Positions 17,709 through 27,237 of a DNA stretch of 64,000 nt are shown piece after piece. This stretch comes from Bradyrhizobium sp. 195. GTDB lineage: Bacteria; Pseudomonadota; Alphaproteobacteria; Rhizobiales; Xanthobacteraceae. The stretch lies in assembly GCF_023101665.1 (NCBI RefSeq), contig NZ_CP082161.1, positions 6,386,001 through 6,450,000 on the forward strand, given 5' to 3'. The notes under the pieces were generated by a model that saw nothing but the letters and a program-made list of their open reading frames with translations, was not told the DNA's origin and ran no database searches. Every line of letters begins with the position of its first letter. Position 1 is the first letter of the stretch. The position numbers and the translations under genes were made by a program.

Positions 17709-19019
17709 ATGCCGACTTCACGCAGGCAGCTGCTGAAGGGTACGGCGGCTGCCGCCGCCACACTCAGCCTCGATTGGACACGGGCCCAGGCGCAGGCCGA
17801 GAATTTGCGCATCGGCCTGATCTACGACCTCACCGGCCCGTTCGCGGCCGGCGGCTCGGTCGCTTCTTCGGTCGGCGCACAGATCGCCATCGACCTCGTC
17901 AACGAGAAGGGCGGCATCGGCGGCAAGACCAAGATCGTACCCGTTGCGGCGGACTCGCAGAGCAAGGCCGATGTGGCCATCAACGAGGCCGAGCGGCTGA
18001 TCAGCCAGGAAAAGATCGACATCATCAACGGCGTCTATTCCAGCGCGCACGCGGTGCCGATGGCGGCGAAGGTCGAGCAGCAGAAGAAGATCCTCTGGAT
18101 CACGACCGCGGTCTCGACCGCCGTGTTCAAGGACAAGAACCTGCAATACGTGTTTCGCGCGCAGATCCATTCCGACCAGTACGGCCAGGCCTTTGCCGGC
18201 TTCCTCGCCGAGCATGCGCAAGGCAAGCTCGGCATGGAGGCAAAGGACGTCAAGGTCGCGCTGATCCACGAGGACGGCCCCTACGGCGTCGGCGTCGCCG
18301 CAGCCGACGAGGCCTACGCCAGGCAAGCCGGCATTCAGGTGGTGCTGCGTGAAGGCTATTCGGCTTCAGCGCCCGACCTCTCGGTGCTCGTCACCAAGAT
18401 CAAGCGCGCCAAGGCCGACGTGATCTCGCATGCCGGCTACAACCCCGACATCACCCTGTTCCTGCGCCAGGCGCGCGAGAGCGGCCTGCGCTTCAAGATG
18501 CTGTTCGGCGCCGGCGCCGGCTACAGCCAGCTCGACAAGCTGCGCGCAACTTTCGGCGCCGACATCGACAATTTCTGCAATATCGATCCGGTGCCGGCGC
18601 AATTGCTCGATCCAGCCAAGCTCGCGCCGGGCATGGGCGAGCTGATCAAGACCATGGTCTCGCGCTACCAGGCCAAGACCGGCGCCACCGACGTGCCGCC
18701 GCACTGCTCGATGGGTTTTAACCAGACCTGGGTGCTGCTCAACAACGTGCTGCCGGTTGCCAAGGAGAAGTACGGCAGCTTCGAGCCCGAAGCCATTCGC
18801 AAGGCGGCGCTCGACGTCGACATTCCCGCCGGTGGCACCATCCAGGGCTATGGCGTGAAATTCTTCCCGCCGGGCACGCCGCTCTCCGGCCAGAACGAAC
18901 GCTCGACGCCGGTTGTGATGCAGAACGCGGGCGAGCACATCTCGGTGGTGTGGCCGACGAATATCAGGACGCAGGACCCGGTGTTTCCGCTGCCGAAGGG
19001 CTCGACCTACGGGACCTAA
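17709..19019 (+). CDS. ABC transporter solute-binding protein, branched-chain amino acid type
   Basis: 436 residues. The N-terminus TSRRQLLKGTAAAAATLSLDWTRAQAQA is a signal with twin arginines. The mature domain starts ENLRIGLIYDLTGPFAAGG, the standard opening of type I periplasmic binding proteins of the HAAT (LivJ) family, followed by VNEKGGIGGKTKIVPVAADSQ. GGGAGGATAGG precedes the ATG at 17709. No permease or ATPase genes flank it, so it must pair with subunits elsewhere. The ligand may be an amino acid or an aromatic or amide compound. Confidence 0.88.
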   Translation: MPTSRRQLLKGTAAAAATLSLDWTRAQAQAENLRIGLIYDLTGPFAAGGSVASSVGAQIAIDLVNEKGGIGGKTKIVPVAADSQSKADVAINEAERLISQEKIDIINGVYSSAHAVPMAAKVEQQKKILWITTAVSTAVFKDKNLQYVFRAQIHSDQYGQAFAGFLAEHAQGKLGMEAKDVKVALIHEDGPYGVGVAAADEAYARQAGIQVVLREGYSASAPDLSVLVTKIKRAKADVISHAGYNPDITLFLRQARESGLRFKMLFGAGAGYSQLDKLRATFGADIDNFCNIDPVPAQLLDPAKLAPGMGELIKTMVSRYQAKTGATDVPPHCSMGFNQTWVLLNNVLPVAKEKYGSFEPEAIRKAALDVDIPAGGTIQGYGVKFFPPGTPLSGQNERSTPVVMQNAGEHISVVWPTNIRTQDPVFPLPKGSTYGT

Positions 19020-19042
19020 CATGATCACGCTGCACGGGCGGT

Positions 19043-19245
19043 GCACCCTCTCCCCTTGTGGGAGAGGGTGGCTCGCCGCGTAGCGGCGAGACGGGTGAGG
19101 GGTGTCTCTCCGCGCGTGAGCCTCTCGCGTTTGACTTCGCGGAGAGAACCCCTCATCCGGCGCCATAGCCGAAGCTTAGCTTCGGCGTTCCTAAGAACGG
19201 CGGCCGAAGGCCGCCTACGCCACCTTCTCCCACAAGGGGAGAAGG
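19043..19245. repeat. Palindromic intergenic repeat, CTCTCCCC family, copy 2
   Basis: Begins CACCCTCTCCCCTTGTGGGA and ends CCTTCTCCCACAAGGGGAGA. The centre holds TCGCCGCGTAGCGGCGA, GGTGAGGGGTGTCTC and CCTCATCCGGCGC. Related to the copies at 9681, 21901, 46017 and 63672. Confidence 0.85.
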
Positions 19246-19276
19246 ATTGCAGCGTGCTTGCGGCAGCAGCGCCCCC

Positions 19277-20446
19277 TCACAACACCACCCGCCGCCCCTC
19301 TTCCGCCGCCCAGTACCCCGCGTAGTTCACCTTGATCGTCTCGTAGGCCAGCGCGAGGTCGGACAGCGGCTGTCGCCTCGTGGCCACGCATTCCATGAAA
19401 TCCTGGATCTCCTGCAAATAGCCGCGCGTCCATTCCTCCTCGATGCAGACATATTGCCAGCCGGTTTTGCGATCGACCTTTTCGGTGATGTAGACGGAGG
19501 CGAGCTTCTCCTCACTGGTCTGGTAGCTCATCAGATGCGTGTTCGGCGTGATGTTGGCGAACAGCGAGCCGCCGCTGGTGTAGGTTTCGATCAGGTTGCG
19601 CACGCCGCCCATGATCATGTCCCCTGAGAACACGGTCGCCTTGGTGCCGTCGGAGAAGGTGGCGGTGAGCGTGCCCCAGTCTTCGACGTCGACGGGATTG
19701 GCCTTGATGTAGGTGCGCTCTTCGGGCTTGAGGCCTGCGGTGACGTTGCCGACATCGCCGGTGACGCTGGCGACGCGGATGGTCTCGCCGCGCGCCTTCG
19801 CCTCGACCTGCTTGAGATAGAGCACGGCCGAGAGCGGGTGACAGCCCATGCGGATCAGCGAGCCACCGCCGGTCATCGCCCATTGCGCGGCGTGGGCCGC
19901 ATGCGAGCCGGAATGGCTCTCCTCGCCCTTCATGAACAGGACCTTGTCCTTCGTTGCTCTCAGGATCTCCGCGGTCTTGGTCACCGCCGGCGCGTAGATC
20001 CAGTCCTCGGCATACATGAAGAGCTTGCCGGTGCGCTCGATCGCCGCGCGCGTCTTGTCCATCTCCTCGAGCACGCGCTCATACATCAGCGCCTTCGGCA
20101 CATGCCTGCCGATCGGCTGCGCATCGCCGTCACGGCCGAAATAGCCGGCGAATGGTTTTTCGCAGATCACATGCTTGCCGGCCCGCATCGCCGCGACGAT
20201 CATCTCGGCATGAAGATTGGGCGGCGTGCAGATGTCGACGACGTCGAGCTCGCGGTCCGCGATCAGCTCGGCAAAGCTGCGATAGACGCGCGGGATGCTG
20301 TGGCGATCAGCGAATGCGACGACGTGATCGCCGCGCGCAGCGACCGCCGCGACCTCGACGTCCACGCCATAGACGCGCCTGAACGCATACATGTGCAGCT
20401 CCGACACGAAGCCGCAGCCGACAAGTCCGACCCTGATCCTGGCCAT
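19277..20446 (-). CDS. Gfo/Idh/MocA family NAD(P)-dependent oxidoreductase
   Basis: 389 residues. Rossmann fold opening RIRVGLVGCGFVSELHMYAF (GxGxxx), then DVVDICTPPNLHAEMIVAAMRAGKHVICEKPF with the catalytic EKP lysine motif. MTGGGSLIRMGCHPLSAVLYL gives the conserved His of the C-terminal domain. Family members oxidise or reduce sugars, inositols and related polyols; the substrate is not clear. AGGGAGGGG lies 6 bases before the ATG. It is a single gene flanked by a repeat and by the RlpA-like gene on the same strand. Confidence 0.9.
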   Translation of the reverse strand: MARIRVGLVGCGFVSELHMYAFRRVYGVDVEVAAVAARGDHVVAFADRHSIPRVYRSFAELIADRELDVVDICTPPNLHAEMIVAAMRAGKHVICEKPFAGYFGRDGDAQPIGRHVPKALMYERVLEEMDKTRAAIERTGKLFMYAEDWIYAPAVTKTAEILRATKDKVLFMKGEESHSGSHAAHAAQWAMTGGGSLIRMGCHPLSAVLYLKQVEAKARGETIRVASVTGDVGNVTAGLKPEERTYIKANPVDVEDWGTLTATFSDGTKATVFSGDMIMGGVRNLIETYTSGGSLFANITPNTHLMSYQTSEEKLASVYITEKVDRKTGWQYVCIEEEWTRGYLQEIQDFMECVATRRQPLSDLALAYETIKVNYAGYWAAEEGRRVVL

Positions 20447-20492
20447 GGCGCCCCTCCCTTGCTTTCCAGGGCACTATAGCGCGCGGGCCGGC

Positions 20493-20810
20493 CTATTCCA
20501 CGGAGACTCGCACCACGCCGGCGCTCATCATGCCGAGTGCGCGGGCGGCCGGCACCGAGAGATCGACGATCCGGCCCCGAATGAAGGGGCCGCGATCGTT
20601 GACGCGGCACTGAATCGAACGGCTGCCATAGGACACCCTGAGCACGCTGCCGAACGGGCGCGTCCGGTGCGCGCAGGTCAGCTCGCCGGCTTTGCCGGCT
20701 TTCGCATAGCCGTAATAGGAGGCGAGCCCGCTTTCGGCATGGGCAACAGAAAATGCAAAAAGCGAAAAACTGGCAAGGGAAGAGAAGAATAGGGTGGTCT
20801 GCGTTCGCAC
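20493..20810 (-). CDS. RlpA-like double-psi beta-barrel protein
   Basis: About 105 residues if translation begins at the GTG at 20810, which gives a clean signal peptide (RTQTTLFFSSLASFSLFAFSVAHA); the frame is open to an ATG at 20909 but that extension looks noncoding. The mature part ESGLASYYGYAKAGKAGELTCAHRTRPFGSVLRVSY...RVNDRGPFIRGRIVDLS is the RlpA barrel with the conserved His and the ND-RGPF block. RlpA proteins are septal or envelope lytic transglycosylases or their catalytically altered relatives. No SPOR domain is present. Confidence 0.75.
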   Translation of the reverse strand: MRTQTTLFFSSLASFSLFAFSVAHAESGLASYYGYAKAGKAGELTCAHRTRPFGSVLRVSYGSRSIQCRVNDRGPFIRGRIVDLSVPAARALGMMSAGVVRVSVE

Positions 20811-20911
20811 GGCACCGCTCCGGGTTGGCCCTGCCCGGCTGCCAAACGTGGATTTGTTCCCTAAGGTTCCAAACGCTGCCGGGCTGCACCCGGCAGCGCC
20901 ATCACACATTG

Positions 20912-21757
20912 TTACTGTTTGTGAAAGACCAGCGTCCGCACCTCGATACTTTCGCGCGGTGCGGCGTCTTGCGGCGTGGTCGGATCGACGAACGCGGTGT
21001 GCGGCCCGAAGCGGGTGCGGCCGTCGGTTGCGGAATCATAGCATTTGAGCAGCAGGGCTTCGTCCGGTGTCATCTCGGGGAAGTAGAACCAGCGATGGTT
21101 CGGGTTGTACCTCACCGAATAGGTCTCGCCGCGGCGGTTGGGATAGATCAGATCGGAGGCGATCAGATCATCCGGCGCGACCGTCGTGCCGTCGGCCATC
21201 GCCAGCGGTGAATCGCGCAACGGACCGCGGATCGGCCGCCACAGATTGATCACCTGCACGCGGCCCTTGAGCAGCTCTTCGGCTTCGTCAGGCAGATGCT
21301 CGCGCACGCGGTTGGCGCCGGAGGCGTCGGTCTGGTCGACATGGACGCGCGTTGCCGGCTGGCGCGGACCGCCGCCGCGAATGTCGGCGGCACCCTCGAC
21401 GCGCTTGCGCACGGTATGGTCGAAGATGACGACGCGGTCGGCCTGCAGCGTCGCGCGCAGGAACGCCTCGACGGCGGGATAGTAGACCGCCCTCACCTCC
21501 GCCTCGTCAAAAAAATCCTTCACCCGGGTCGGATGGCGCACCAGCGCAAAGCCTTCGCGGTCGAGCGAGAAATTCTGGGCGATCAGCCGCGCATCGAAGA
21601 TCGGCACCTGATGCGGCTCGGCGAGCGCAGTGCTCTTTGGCTCGCCCGGCGGCGGATCGAAGGCATAGGTGCGCGGCTTGGTTGTAACAGGTGCGAGATA
21701 GATGAGTTCGGCAGTGACGAAGGGAAGCGATTCGATTTTTGTTTCTTGCAGGCCCAT
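20912..21757 (-). CDS. CmcJ/NvfI family oxygenase-like protein
   Basis: 281 residues from the ATG at 21757, which has GGGAGA upstream. Recognisable blocks are YLAPVTTKPRTYAFDPPPG, VVIFDHTVRKR, ATRVHVDQTDASGANRV (HVD-type metal-binding motif), RVQVINLWRPIRGPLRDSPLAMADG and HRWFYFPEMTPDEALLLKCYDS, then RFGPHTAFVDP. These match the family of the cephamycin protein CmcJ and fungal NvfI, non-haem iron/2-oxoglutarate-type enzymes or their relatives. The pathway in this organism is not indicated by neighbours. Confidence 0.8.
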   Translation of the reverse strand: MGLQETKIESLPFVTAELIYLAPVTTKPRTYAFDPPPGEPKSTALAEPHQVPIFDARLIAQNFSLDREGFALVRHPTRVKDFFDEAEVRAVYYPAVEAFLRATLQADRVVIFDHTVRKRVEGAADIRGGGPRQPATRVHVDQTDASGANRVREHLPDEAEELLKGRVQVINLWRPIRGPLRDSPLAMADGTTVAPDDLIASDLIYPNRRGETYSVRYNPNHRWFYFPEMTPDEALLLKCYDSATDGRTRFGPHTAFVDPTTPQDAAPRESIEVRTLVFHKQ

Positions 21758-21900
21758 GGCCGGTCTCCCGATGTGGTCGTCGGATTGATTTTTGCGGGGA
21801 TGCGAAGGGGCGCAAGGGAGGCGGTGCAAATAGCAATGGGGGTGTTGTGGGCGGCAGGGAATGCAGAAGGAATATTTCGAGGGCAGCCGGTGCGCGTTGG

Positions 21901-22039
21901 CCACCTTCTCCCCTTGTGGGAGAAGGTGGCGCGTAGCGCCGGATGAGGGGTGTGTATCCGCGAGTTCAAGATGTCAGAGATGTGATCGCGGAGAGAGACC
22001 CCTCACCCGTCTCGCCGCTGCGCGGCGAGACCCTCTCCG
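21901..22039. repeat. Palindromic intergenic repeat, CTCTCCCC family, copy 3
   Basis: Starts CCACCTTCTCCCCTTGTGGG and ends GCGGCGAGACCCTCTCC. It lies between the LLM monooxygenase stop and the CmcJ-like gene start. Confidence 0.8.
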
Positions 22040-22045
22040 TGGCCA

Positions 22046-23146
22046 TCATTCCGCAGCCTCCCCGCGGACGGCCTGGCGCTTGGCGATCAGCTCCCGGGTC
22101 AGCGGGATCAGCTCGCGGCCATATTCGATCGCATCGATCAGCGGGTCGAAGCCGCGGATCAGGAAATGGCCGATGCCGAGGTCGTAATAGTCACCGAAGA
22201 CCTCGGCGACCTGCTCGGGCGTGCCGACCAAGGCCGTGGTGTTGCTGTTGGCGCCGGTGAGTTTTGCGATCTCGGTCCAGAGCCGCTTGTCGATGCGGCT
22301 GCCCTGGTCGGCGAGCGTGAGCAGGCGTCGCGCGCCGGCGGTAGCGTGGCCGTCGGCGGGCTTGCGATAGCCGGTCTTGTCCTGAAGCGCTGTGGCGCGC
22401 GCAAGAATCTCTTCCGCCTTCTCCCAGGCCTGCTTTTCGGTGGCGGCGATGATCGGACGGACCGACAGGCTGAAGCGCGGCGTCGGCCGCCCCTGGCGGA
22501 CCGCAGCATTGTGAACACGGGAGGTGACGTCACGCACCTGCGCGTAGGATTCTCCCCATAGCGCAAACGTGTCGGCGTGCTTGCCGGCGACGTCGATTGC
22601 CGCATCCGAGGCGCCGCCGAAATAGATGCGGATGCCGTCGGGGCGATACGGCTTTACCTGTGAGAACGCATTTTCGACCTGATAGTAACTGCCCTTGTAG
22701 GTGAACGGCTTGTCGCTGGTCCATTCCAGCTTGAGCACATCGAGGAATTCGGAGGTGCGCGCGTAACGCTCGTCCTTGTCGTCGAGCGTATTGCCGTCCT
22801 GCCTGAGCTCAGCGGCGTTGCCGCCGGTGATGACGTGAAGCGCGACCCTGCCGCGCGAAAATTGGTCGAGCACGGCGAACTGCCGCGCCAGCAGCGTCGG
22901 CGCGGTGAATCCGGGCCGCTGCGCGATCAGCACGTTGAGGCGGGAGGTCGTGTTGAGGACGTGCTGGGCCACCTGGAGCGCGTCCGGCGAGGTCGAATGA
23001 AACGCCAGCAGTGCGCGATCGAACCCGGCGTTCTCATGCGCCTTCGCCACCGTCACGATGTGGGTGGGGTCGAGCACCGGTCCTTGGCGGACGACGGTTT
23101 CGGACGAATTGTTGTTGCTGATGAAGCCGATGAACTCGATCGACAT
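22046..23146 (-). CDS. LLM class flavin-dependent monooxygenase (SsuD/SfnG-like)
   Basis: 366 residues, bacterial luciferase-like barrel. The start MSIEFIGFISNNNSSE and blocks HENAGFDRALLAFHSTSPDA, RLNVLIAQRPGFTAPTLLARQFA and GRVALHVITGGNAAELRQDG are those of the alkanesulfonate and dimethylsulfone monooxygenase group. It would use FMNH2 and O2 to cleave a C-S bond. CAGGAGACG precedes the ATG. It is the last gene of the uptake operon, 30 bases after the acyl-CoA-dehydrogenase-like gene. The exact substrate (alkanesulfonate, sulfone or similar) is inferred from context. Confidence 0.88.
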   Translation of the reverse strand: MSIEFIGFISNNNSSETVVRQGPVLDPTHIVTVAKAHENAGFDRALLAFHSTSPDALQVAQHVLNTTSRLNVLIAQRPGFTAPTLLARQFAVLDQFSRGRVALHVITGGNAAELRQDGNTLDDKDERYARTSEFLDVLKLEWTSDKPFTYKGSYYQVENAFSQVKPYRPDGIRIYFGGASDAAIDVAGKHADTFALWGESYAQVRDVTSRVHNAAVRQGRPTPRFSLSVRPIIAATEKQAWEKAEEILARATALQDKTGYRKPADGHATAGARRLLTLADQGSRIDKRLWTEIAKLTGANSNTTALVGTPEQVAEVFGDYYDLGIGHFLIRGFDPLIDAIEYGRELIPLTRELIAKRQAVRGEAAE

Positions 23147-23176
23147 GTCCGTCTCCTGATTGTTTTCCGGGAAAAG

Positions 23177-24349
23177 CTAGAGGCCCAATGCGGCTCGGCC
23201 GAGGCCGATGCGCGTGGAATCGTCCTGCGGGGTGTGCACGCGGCCGCACAGCACGTCGCGATAGTGGCGCTCCAGCGGATTGGCGCGGGACAGACCGTGA
23301 TTGCCGGTGAGCGACAGCGCGTCCTCCACCGCGGCAACGGCGTTGTTGGTCACGGTGAGCTTGACGACGTTGGACTCGCTCGCAGAGAGCTGCACGCCGT
23401 CATCGAAATCACGCGCAAACGTGTCGATCAGCCGCGCATTGACCGCGAGCCGCGCCTCGATAGCACCGAGAATCTCCTGCGCCCGTGGCAGGCTCGCGAG
23501 CGGCGCGCCGAGGCTGGCGGGAACGCGTTGCTTCAGGAAGGAGATCAGCCAGTCCCGCGCGGCGCGGGCGACGCCGTCATAGATCGCGGCGACGAACATT
23601 GTGTGGATGGTCGCCTGCGTGACGTCGGGCGTGCGCCAGTCCGCGGGCTTGCGCAGGTCGACCTCGGCATCGAGCGGAATCACCACGTCGTCGAAGATCA
23701 CGTCGTGGCTGCCGCTGGCGCGCAGGCCATGATGGTCCCAGGTCTCGACGATGCTGGCGCCCGGCAGACCCGCCGGCACCAGGAACTGACCGACGCGCGG
23801 CTCGACCTCGTCGGTCCGAGCCCAGACCAGATACCATTTCAGGATCGGCGAGCCCGTCGAATAGATCTTGTGGCCGGAGAGCCGCCAGCCGGTCTCGGTG
23901 CGCCGCGCGATCGTCGCGGGCAGGCCGCCGCGGGCGGGCGAGCCGAGCTCCGGCTCGACACGCAGCGCGTTGACGAGCGCGAGGCCCTCGACGCTCTCGC
24001 GCGCGAGCTTGCGCGACAGCCGCGCCGGCCAGGTCGGGCTTCGCGCCATGACCAGATGATTGATCGTGTGCATCGACAGCACCAGCGCCGTGGACGGATC
24101 GGCCTTGCCGATGATGCCGATCACGCGCGCGGAATATCTTGCGCCTGCTCCGGCACCGCCATGGACGGCCGGCACCGTCAGCGACAACAGGCCGGCTTCC
24201 GATAATTCGCGAAAGTTCTCGAACGGGAAGCTGCCGGTGCGGTCGTGCTCGGCCGCGCGCGCGGCAAAGCCCGTCGCCAGCGCCTCGGCGCGGGCGATGT
24301 AATCGGGTTCGCTATGCGGCATCCGTCCTTTGGCTGCGGGAGTCACCAT
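23177..24349 (-). CDS. Acyl-CoA dehydrogenase-like flavoprotein (SfnB/DszC-like)
   Basis: 390 residues. The fold follows acyl-CoA dehydrogenases: FRELSEAGLLSLTVPAVHGGAGAG, VNALRVEPELGSPARGG, WRLSGHKIYSTGSPILKWYLVWARTD, then ASGSHDVIFDDVVIP and a C-terminal helical bundle ending RHYRDVLCGRVHTPQDD. The catalytic glutamate of true dehydrogenases is not evident, which suits the monooxygenase branch (DszC, SfnB) that oxidises sulfur compounds with reduced flavin. The ATG at 24349 overlaps the ATPase gene stop by 7 bases (ATGGTGA), indicating coupled translation. Confidence 0.85.
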   Translation of the reverse strand: MVTPAAKGRMPHSEPDYIARAEALATGFAARAAEHDRTGSFPFENFRELSEAGLLSLTVPAVHGGAGAGARYSARVIGIIGKADPSTALVLSMHTINHLVMARSPTWPARLSRKLARESVEGLALVNALRVEPELGSPARGGLPATIARRTETGWRLSGHKIYSTGSPILKWYLVWARTDEVEPRVGQFLVPAGLPGASIVETWDHHGLRASGSHDVIFDDVVIPLDAEVDLRKPADWRTPDVTQATIHTMFVAAIYDGVARAARDWLISFLKQRVPASLGAPLASLPRAQEILGAIEARLAVNARLIDTFARDFDDGVQLSASESNVVKLTVTNNAVAAVEDALSLTGNHGLSRANPLERHYRDVLCGRVHTPQDDSTRIGLGRAALGL

Positions 24350-25140
24350 GTCGCATCCAGTCCCAGCAGGCGGAGGATCTGGCGGCGCAGATCGGCCAGA
24401 TATGGATCGCCGCGATGCCGCGGATAGGGCCGATCGACGCGGATGTCGGCCTTCACGCGAGCCGGGCGATCGCTGAAGACGATGACGCGGTTGGCGAGCA
24501 CCAGGGCCTCCTCGGCGTCGTGCGTCACCAGCAGCGTGGTAAAGCCCTTGCGCTGCCACAGCGCGACGAGTTCGGCCTGCATGGTGATGCGGGTCAGCGA
24601 GTCCAATTTTCCGAGCGGCTCGTCGAGGATCAGGATTTTTGGATCGTTGACCAGCGCACGCGCCAGCGCGACGCGCTGCGCCATGCCGCCGGAGAGCTGG
24701 TGCGGATAGGCGTTGCGGAACGACGACAGGCCGACCAGATCGAGCGCGGCGTCGACGCGGTGACGCTGGCTCTTCAAAATGCCCTGGGCCTCGAGGCCCA
24801 GGGCGACGTTGTCCCAGACCGACCGCCAGGGAAACAGGGTCGGATCCTGGAACACGACCACGCGCGATGGATGCGGGCTTCTGATGCGCTGCTCGTCCTC
24901 CCGCAGCCTCCCCGCTTTGGGCTTGTCGAGGCCGGCGACCAGCCGCAGCAAGGTCGACTTGCCGCAGCCGGAGGGCCCGAGCAGCGCCACGAACTCGCCT
25001 GGCTCCACGGAGATGCTGACGTCGCTGAGCACCGGAAGTGTGGTGCCGTCGATGTCGAAGGCGTGGCTGACCTGCTCGATGTCGAGCGCGGCGCCGGCGG
25101 CCGGATGCGTGATCGCTTCGGCGAGACCTGTAGCTACCAT
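24343..25140 (-). CDS. ABC transporter ATP-binding protein (SsuB/TauB-like)
   Basis: 265 residues from ATG 25140, which overlaps the permease stop by 7 bases (ATGGTAG). Motifs: LLGPSGCGKSTLLRLVAGL (Walker A), VVFQDPTLFPW (Q loop), HQLSGGMAQRVALARAL (signature) and ILILDEPLGKLD (Walker B). It would energise import of an organosulfur or similar compound. Operon order is binding protein, permease, ATPase, then two oxidative enzymes, all on the minus strand. Confidence 0.93.
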   Translation of the reverse strand: MVATGLAEAITHPAAGAALDIEQVSHAFDIDGTTLPVLSDVSISVEPGEFVALLGPSGCGKSTLLRLVAGLDKPKAGRLREDEQRIRSPHPSRVVVFQDPTLFPWRSVWDNVALGLEAQGILKSQRHRVDAALDLVGLSSFRNAYPHQLSGGMAQRVALARALVNDPKILILDEPLGKLDSLTRITMQAELVALWQRKGFTTLLVTHDAEEALVLANRVIVFSDRPARVKADIRVDRPYPRHRGDPYLADLRRQILRLLGLDATW

Positions 25141-26156
25141 TTCACGGTCCCCTTCTGCCAGACCAGCAGCCGGTCGCGGATGGCAAACAGCAGCGTGATC
25201 GCGCCGGAGCAGAGCAGCGACATCACGATCAGCGCCGCATACATGTTGGCGTAGGCGGCCCAGCCCTGCGCCCATTGCAGGTACCAGCCGAGCCCAGCCT
25301 TGACGCCGATCATCTCGGCAACGACGAGCACGGCGAAGGACGAGCCCAGTCCCATGAACAGGCCGACGAAGACGTGCGGCAATGCTGCGGGGATCGCGAC
25401 CTTCAACACCAGGAAGGATGGCTTTGCGCCCAGCGTGCGCGCGACGTCGTAATAGGCGTTGCTGACGCTCGCGACGCCCGACCAGGTCAGCACGGTGACC
25501 GGAAAGCCGGTCGCCAGCGCAATCAGGAAGGTCGAGGCGCTCCAGCTCGACGGGAACGTGAAGAAAGCGATCGGCAGCCAAGCGGTCGCCGGCAGCGGGC
25601 CGATGAATCGCAGCACCGGATGCACCCAATAGCCGACTGCGCGCGACCAGCCGATCGAGACGCCGGTGAGAAAGCCGACCGTCGCGCCGATCAGATAGCC
25701 GCCGAGCTGGAGCTTGACAGAGGCAAAGACGCTATCGAGCAGCTTCGGCAGATCATCGGTATAGACTTCGATGATCGCCTGCGGCGGCGGGAAGAACGGC
25801 AGCGGCAGCCAGGCGAATTTGGCGGTCGCGACCTCCCACAGGGTCAGGAACGCGCCGAGTGCGAGGAGCCAGGGCGCGCGCTTGTGCAATGCCCGTCCCG
25901 CGGATCCCAAATAGTCGGCGCCGACGGTTCCGAACAGCGCGATCGCCGCAATGACAAAGGCGGCAATGCCGAGCGAATGCGTACGCGTCCAGTCGCCGAC
26001 ATCCTGCCACCACAGGCAGGACAGGCCGAAGGCGATCCAGGCGATGCTGGCGAGAACTCCGGCGCCGGACTCCCGGATCCAGCCCGCAAGCAGCGGCGCG
26101 CGGGAGAGACGCGGCGCGCCAGAGGCGAGGCCGTCAGACAGCGAATACGTCGACAT
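25134..26156 (-). CDS. ABC transporter permease (SsuC/TauC-like)
   Basis: 340 residues. An N-terminal part has two or three predicted membrane helices, an addition to the common 250-270-residue SsuC type; the core begins LGAFLTLWEVATAKFAWLPLPFFPPP. The cytoplasmic EAA-like loop that docks the ATPase is YYDVARTLGAKPSFLVLKVAIPAALPHVFVGLFMG. The start overlaps the end of the binding-protein gene by 23 bases. Confidence 0.92.
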   Translation of the reverse strand: MSTYSLSDGLASGAPRLSRAPLLAGWIRESGAGVLASIAWIAFGLSCLWWQDVGDWTRTHSLGIAAFVIAAIALFGTVGADYLGSAGRALHKRAPWLLALGAFLTLWEVATAKFAWLPLPFFPPPQAIIEVYTDDLPKLLDSVFASVKLQLGGYLIGATVGFLTGVSIGWSRAVGYWVHPVLRFIGPLPATAWLPIAFFTFPSSWSASTFLIALATGFPVTVLTWSGVASVSNAYYDVARTLGAKPSFLVLKVAIPAALPHVFVGLFMGLGSSFAVLVVAEMIGVKAGLGWYLQWAQGWAAYANMYAALIVMSLLCSGAITLLFAIRDRLLVWQKGTVKW

Positions 26157-27237
26157 AGATGCGCTCCGCGAATTTGGCCGTGTCGGTGCCCGGCTTGAAG
26201 ACCTGCACGCTCTTCAGATCGTCCGCATAGCCCTTGAGCTCGCGCTTCAGGATCTCGCCGACGGGATGATGATGGTGGGTGTGGTAGCGCACCATGCCCT
26301 CGATGTCGGCGAGCGACGCGGTCTTCGGCGCGTAGGGCTGGAACGACTTTGCCGTCACGGCCGGATTTTGCGCGGTGAACGTCGCGGCGTCGAGCAGCGC
26401 TTGGGTCAGCGCGCGAGCGACTTGAGGTTCCTCGCGCACAAGCGAGCCGCGCAGGCCAAGGATGCAGCAGCTCTTGTCGCGATACTCGCCGTCGAGATTG
26501 GACGCGACTTCCTTGTACTGACTGTCCTTGAGCCAGAGATAGCCGAGCGGATCGGACGACAGAAACGCCTGCACCTCGCCCTTCTCCACGGCGACGTTGA
26601 GCAGGTTGCCGGGATAGGCGCGCCAATCGACGTCCTTGTTGGGATCGATGCCGAGCTTTGCGAGCTGAATGGAGAAGAAGTTCTTGTCGGGGCCTGCCAG
26701 ATCGCCAACCGCGACGATCTTGCCCTTGAGATCGGCGAGCTTGCTTACACTGGAATCCGCGCGGGTCAGGACGCGCATGCAGCCGCCATGGGTGCCGGCG
26801 GCGATCTTGACGTCAAAGCCCTGCTCCAGCGGCTTCAGCCAGCGCAGCGCCATGCCGAGACCCGCGTCGCTCTTGCCCGTCGCGATCGCCTCGAGCAATT
26901 GGTCGGTCGAGCCGGAATAGTTGATGAGCTCGACGTCGAGATTGTGCTTCTGGAAGAAGCCGTGCTCGATGGCGACCGGCACCGGCGCCAAGCACACCGC
27001 GCCGGCGTTCCACGACAGCTTCAGCTTGCGCGGCGCGCCGGTGAGCGCAGGCGCATCCGATGCCGTCCGGCACAGCGGAAACTCCGAGAAATCGACGCCG
27101 GTCGCAATCCCGCCCGGCGCGAAGGCCTGCGCCGCACCAAGGGCGCCCAGCGGCGCGGCGAAGGCTGCAGCCAGTCCCGCCTGAAGCAAATGGCGCCGGT
27201 CCAGTCCTGAACCGCTGCGCTTGTTGTCGTTGTTCAT
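26134..27237 (-). CDS. ABC solute-binding protein, NMT1/SsuA-like, Tat-exported
   Basis: 367 residues. The signal contains twin arginines and a hydrophobic core, LDRRHLLQAGLAAAFAAPLGALGAAQAF. The mature part has LKLSWNAGAVCLAPVPVAIEHGFFQKHNLDVELINYSGSTDQLLEAIATGKSDAGLGMAL, the pattern of the nitrate/sulfonate/taurine binding group. RCPs of this group hold anions such as sulfonates. Start at 27237 because AGCGGGGA lies upstream; a frame extension to 27297 has no signal pattern. It heads the operon and faces the second binding protein across 474 bases. Confidence 0.9.
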   Translation of the reverse strand: MNNDNKRSGSGLDRRHLLQAGLAAAFAAPLGALGAAQAFAPGGIATGVDFSEFPLCRTASDAPALTGAPRKLKLSWNAGAVCLAPVPVAIEHGFFQKHNLDVELINYSGSTDQLLEAIATGKSDAGLGMALRWLKPLEQGFDVKIAAGTHGGCMRVLTRADSSVSKLADLKGKIVAVGDLAGPDKNFFSIQLAKLGIDPNKDVDWRAYPGNLLNVAVEKGEVQAFLSSDPLGYLWLKDSQYKEVASNLDGEYRDKSCCILGLRGSLVREEPQVARALTQALLDAATFTAQNPAVTAKSFQPYAPKTASLADIEGMVRYHTHHHHPVGEILKRELKGYADDLKSVQVFKPGTDTAKFAERIYVDVFAV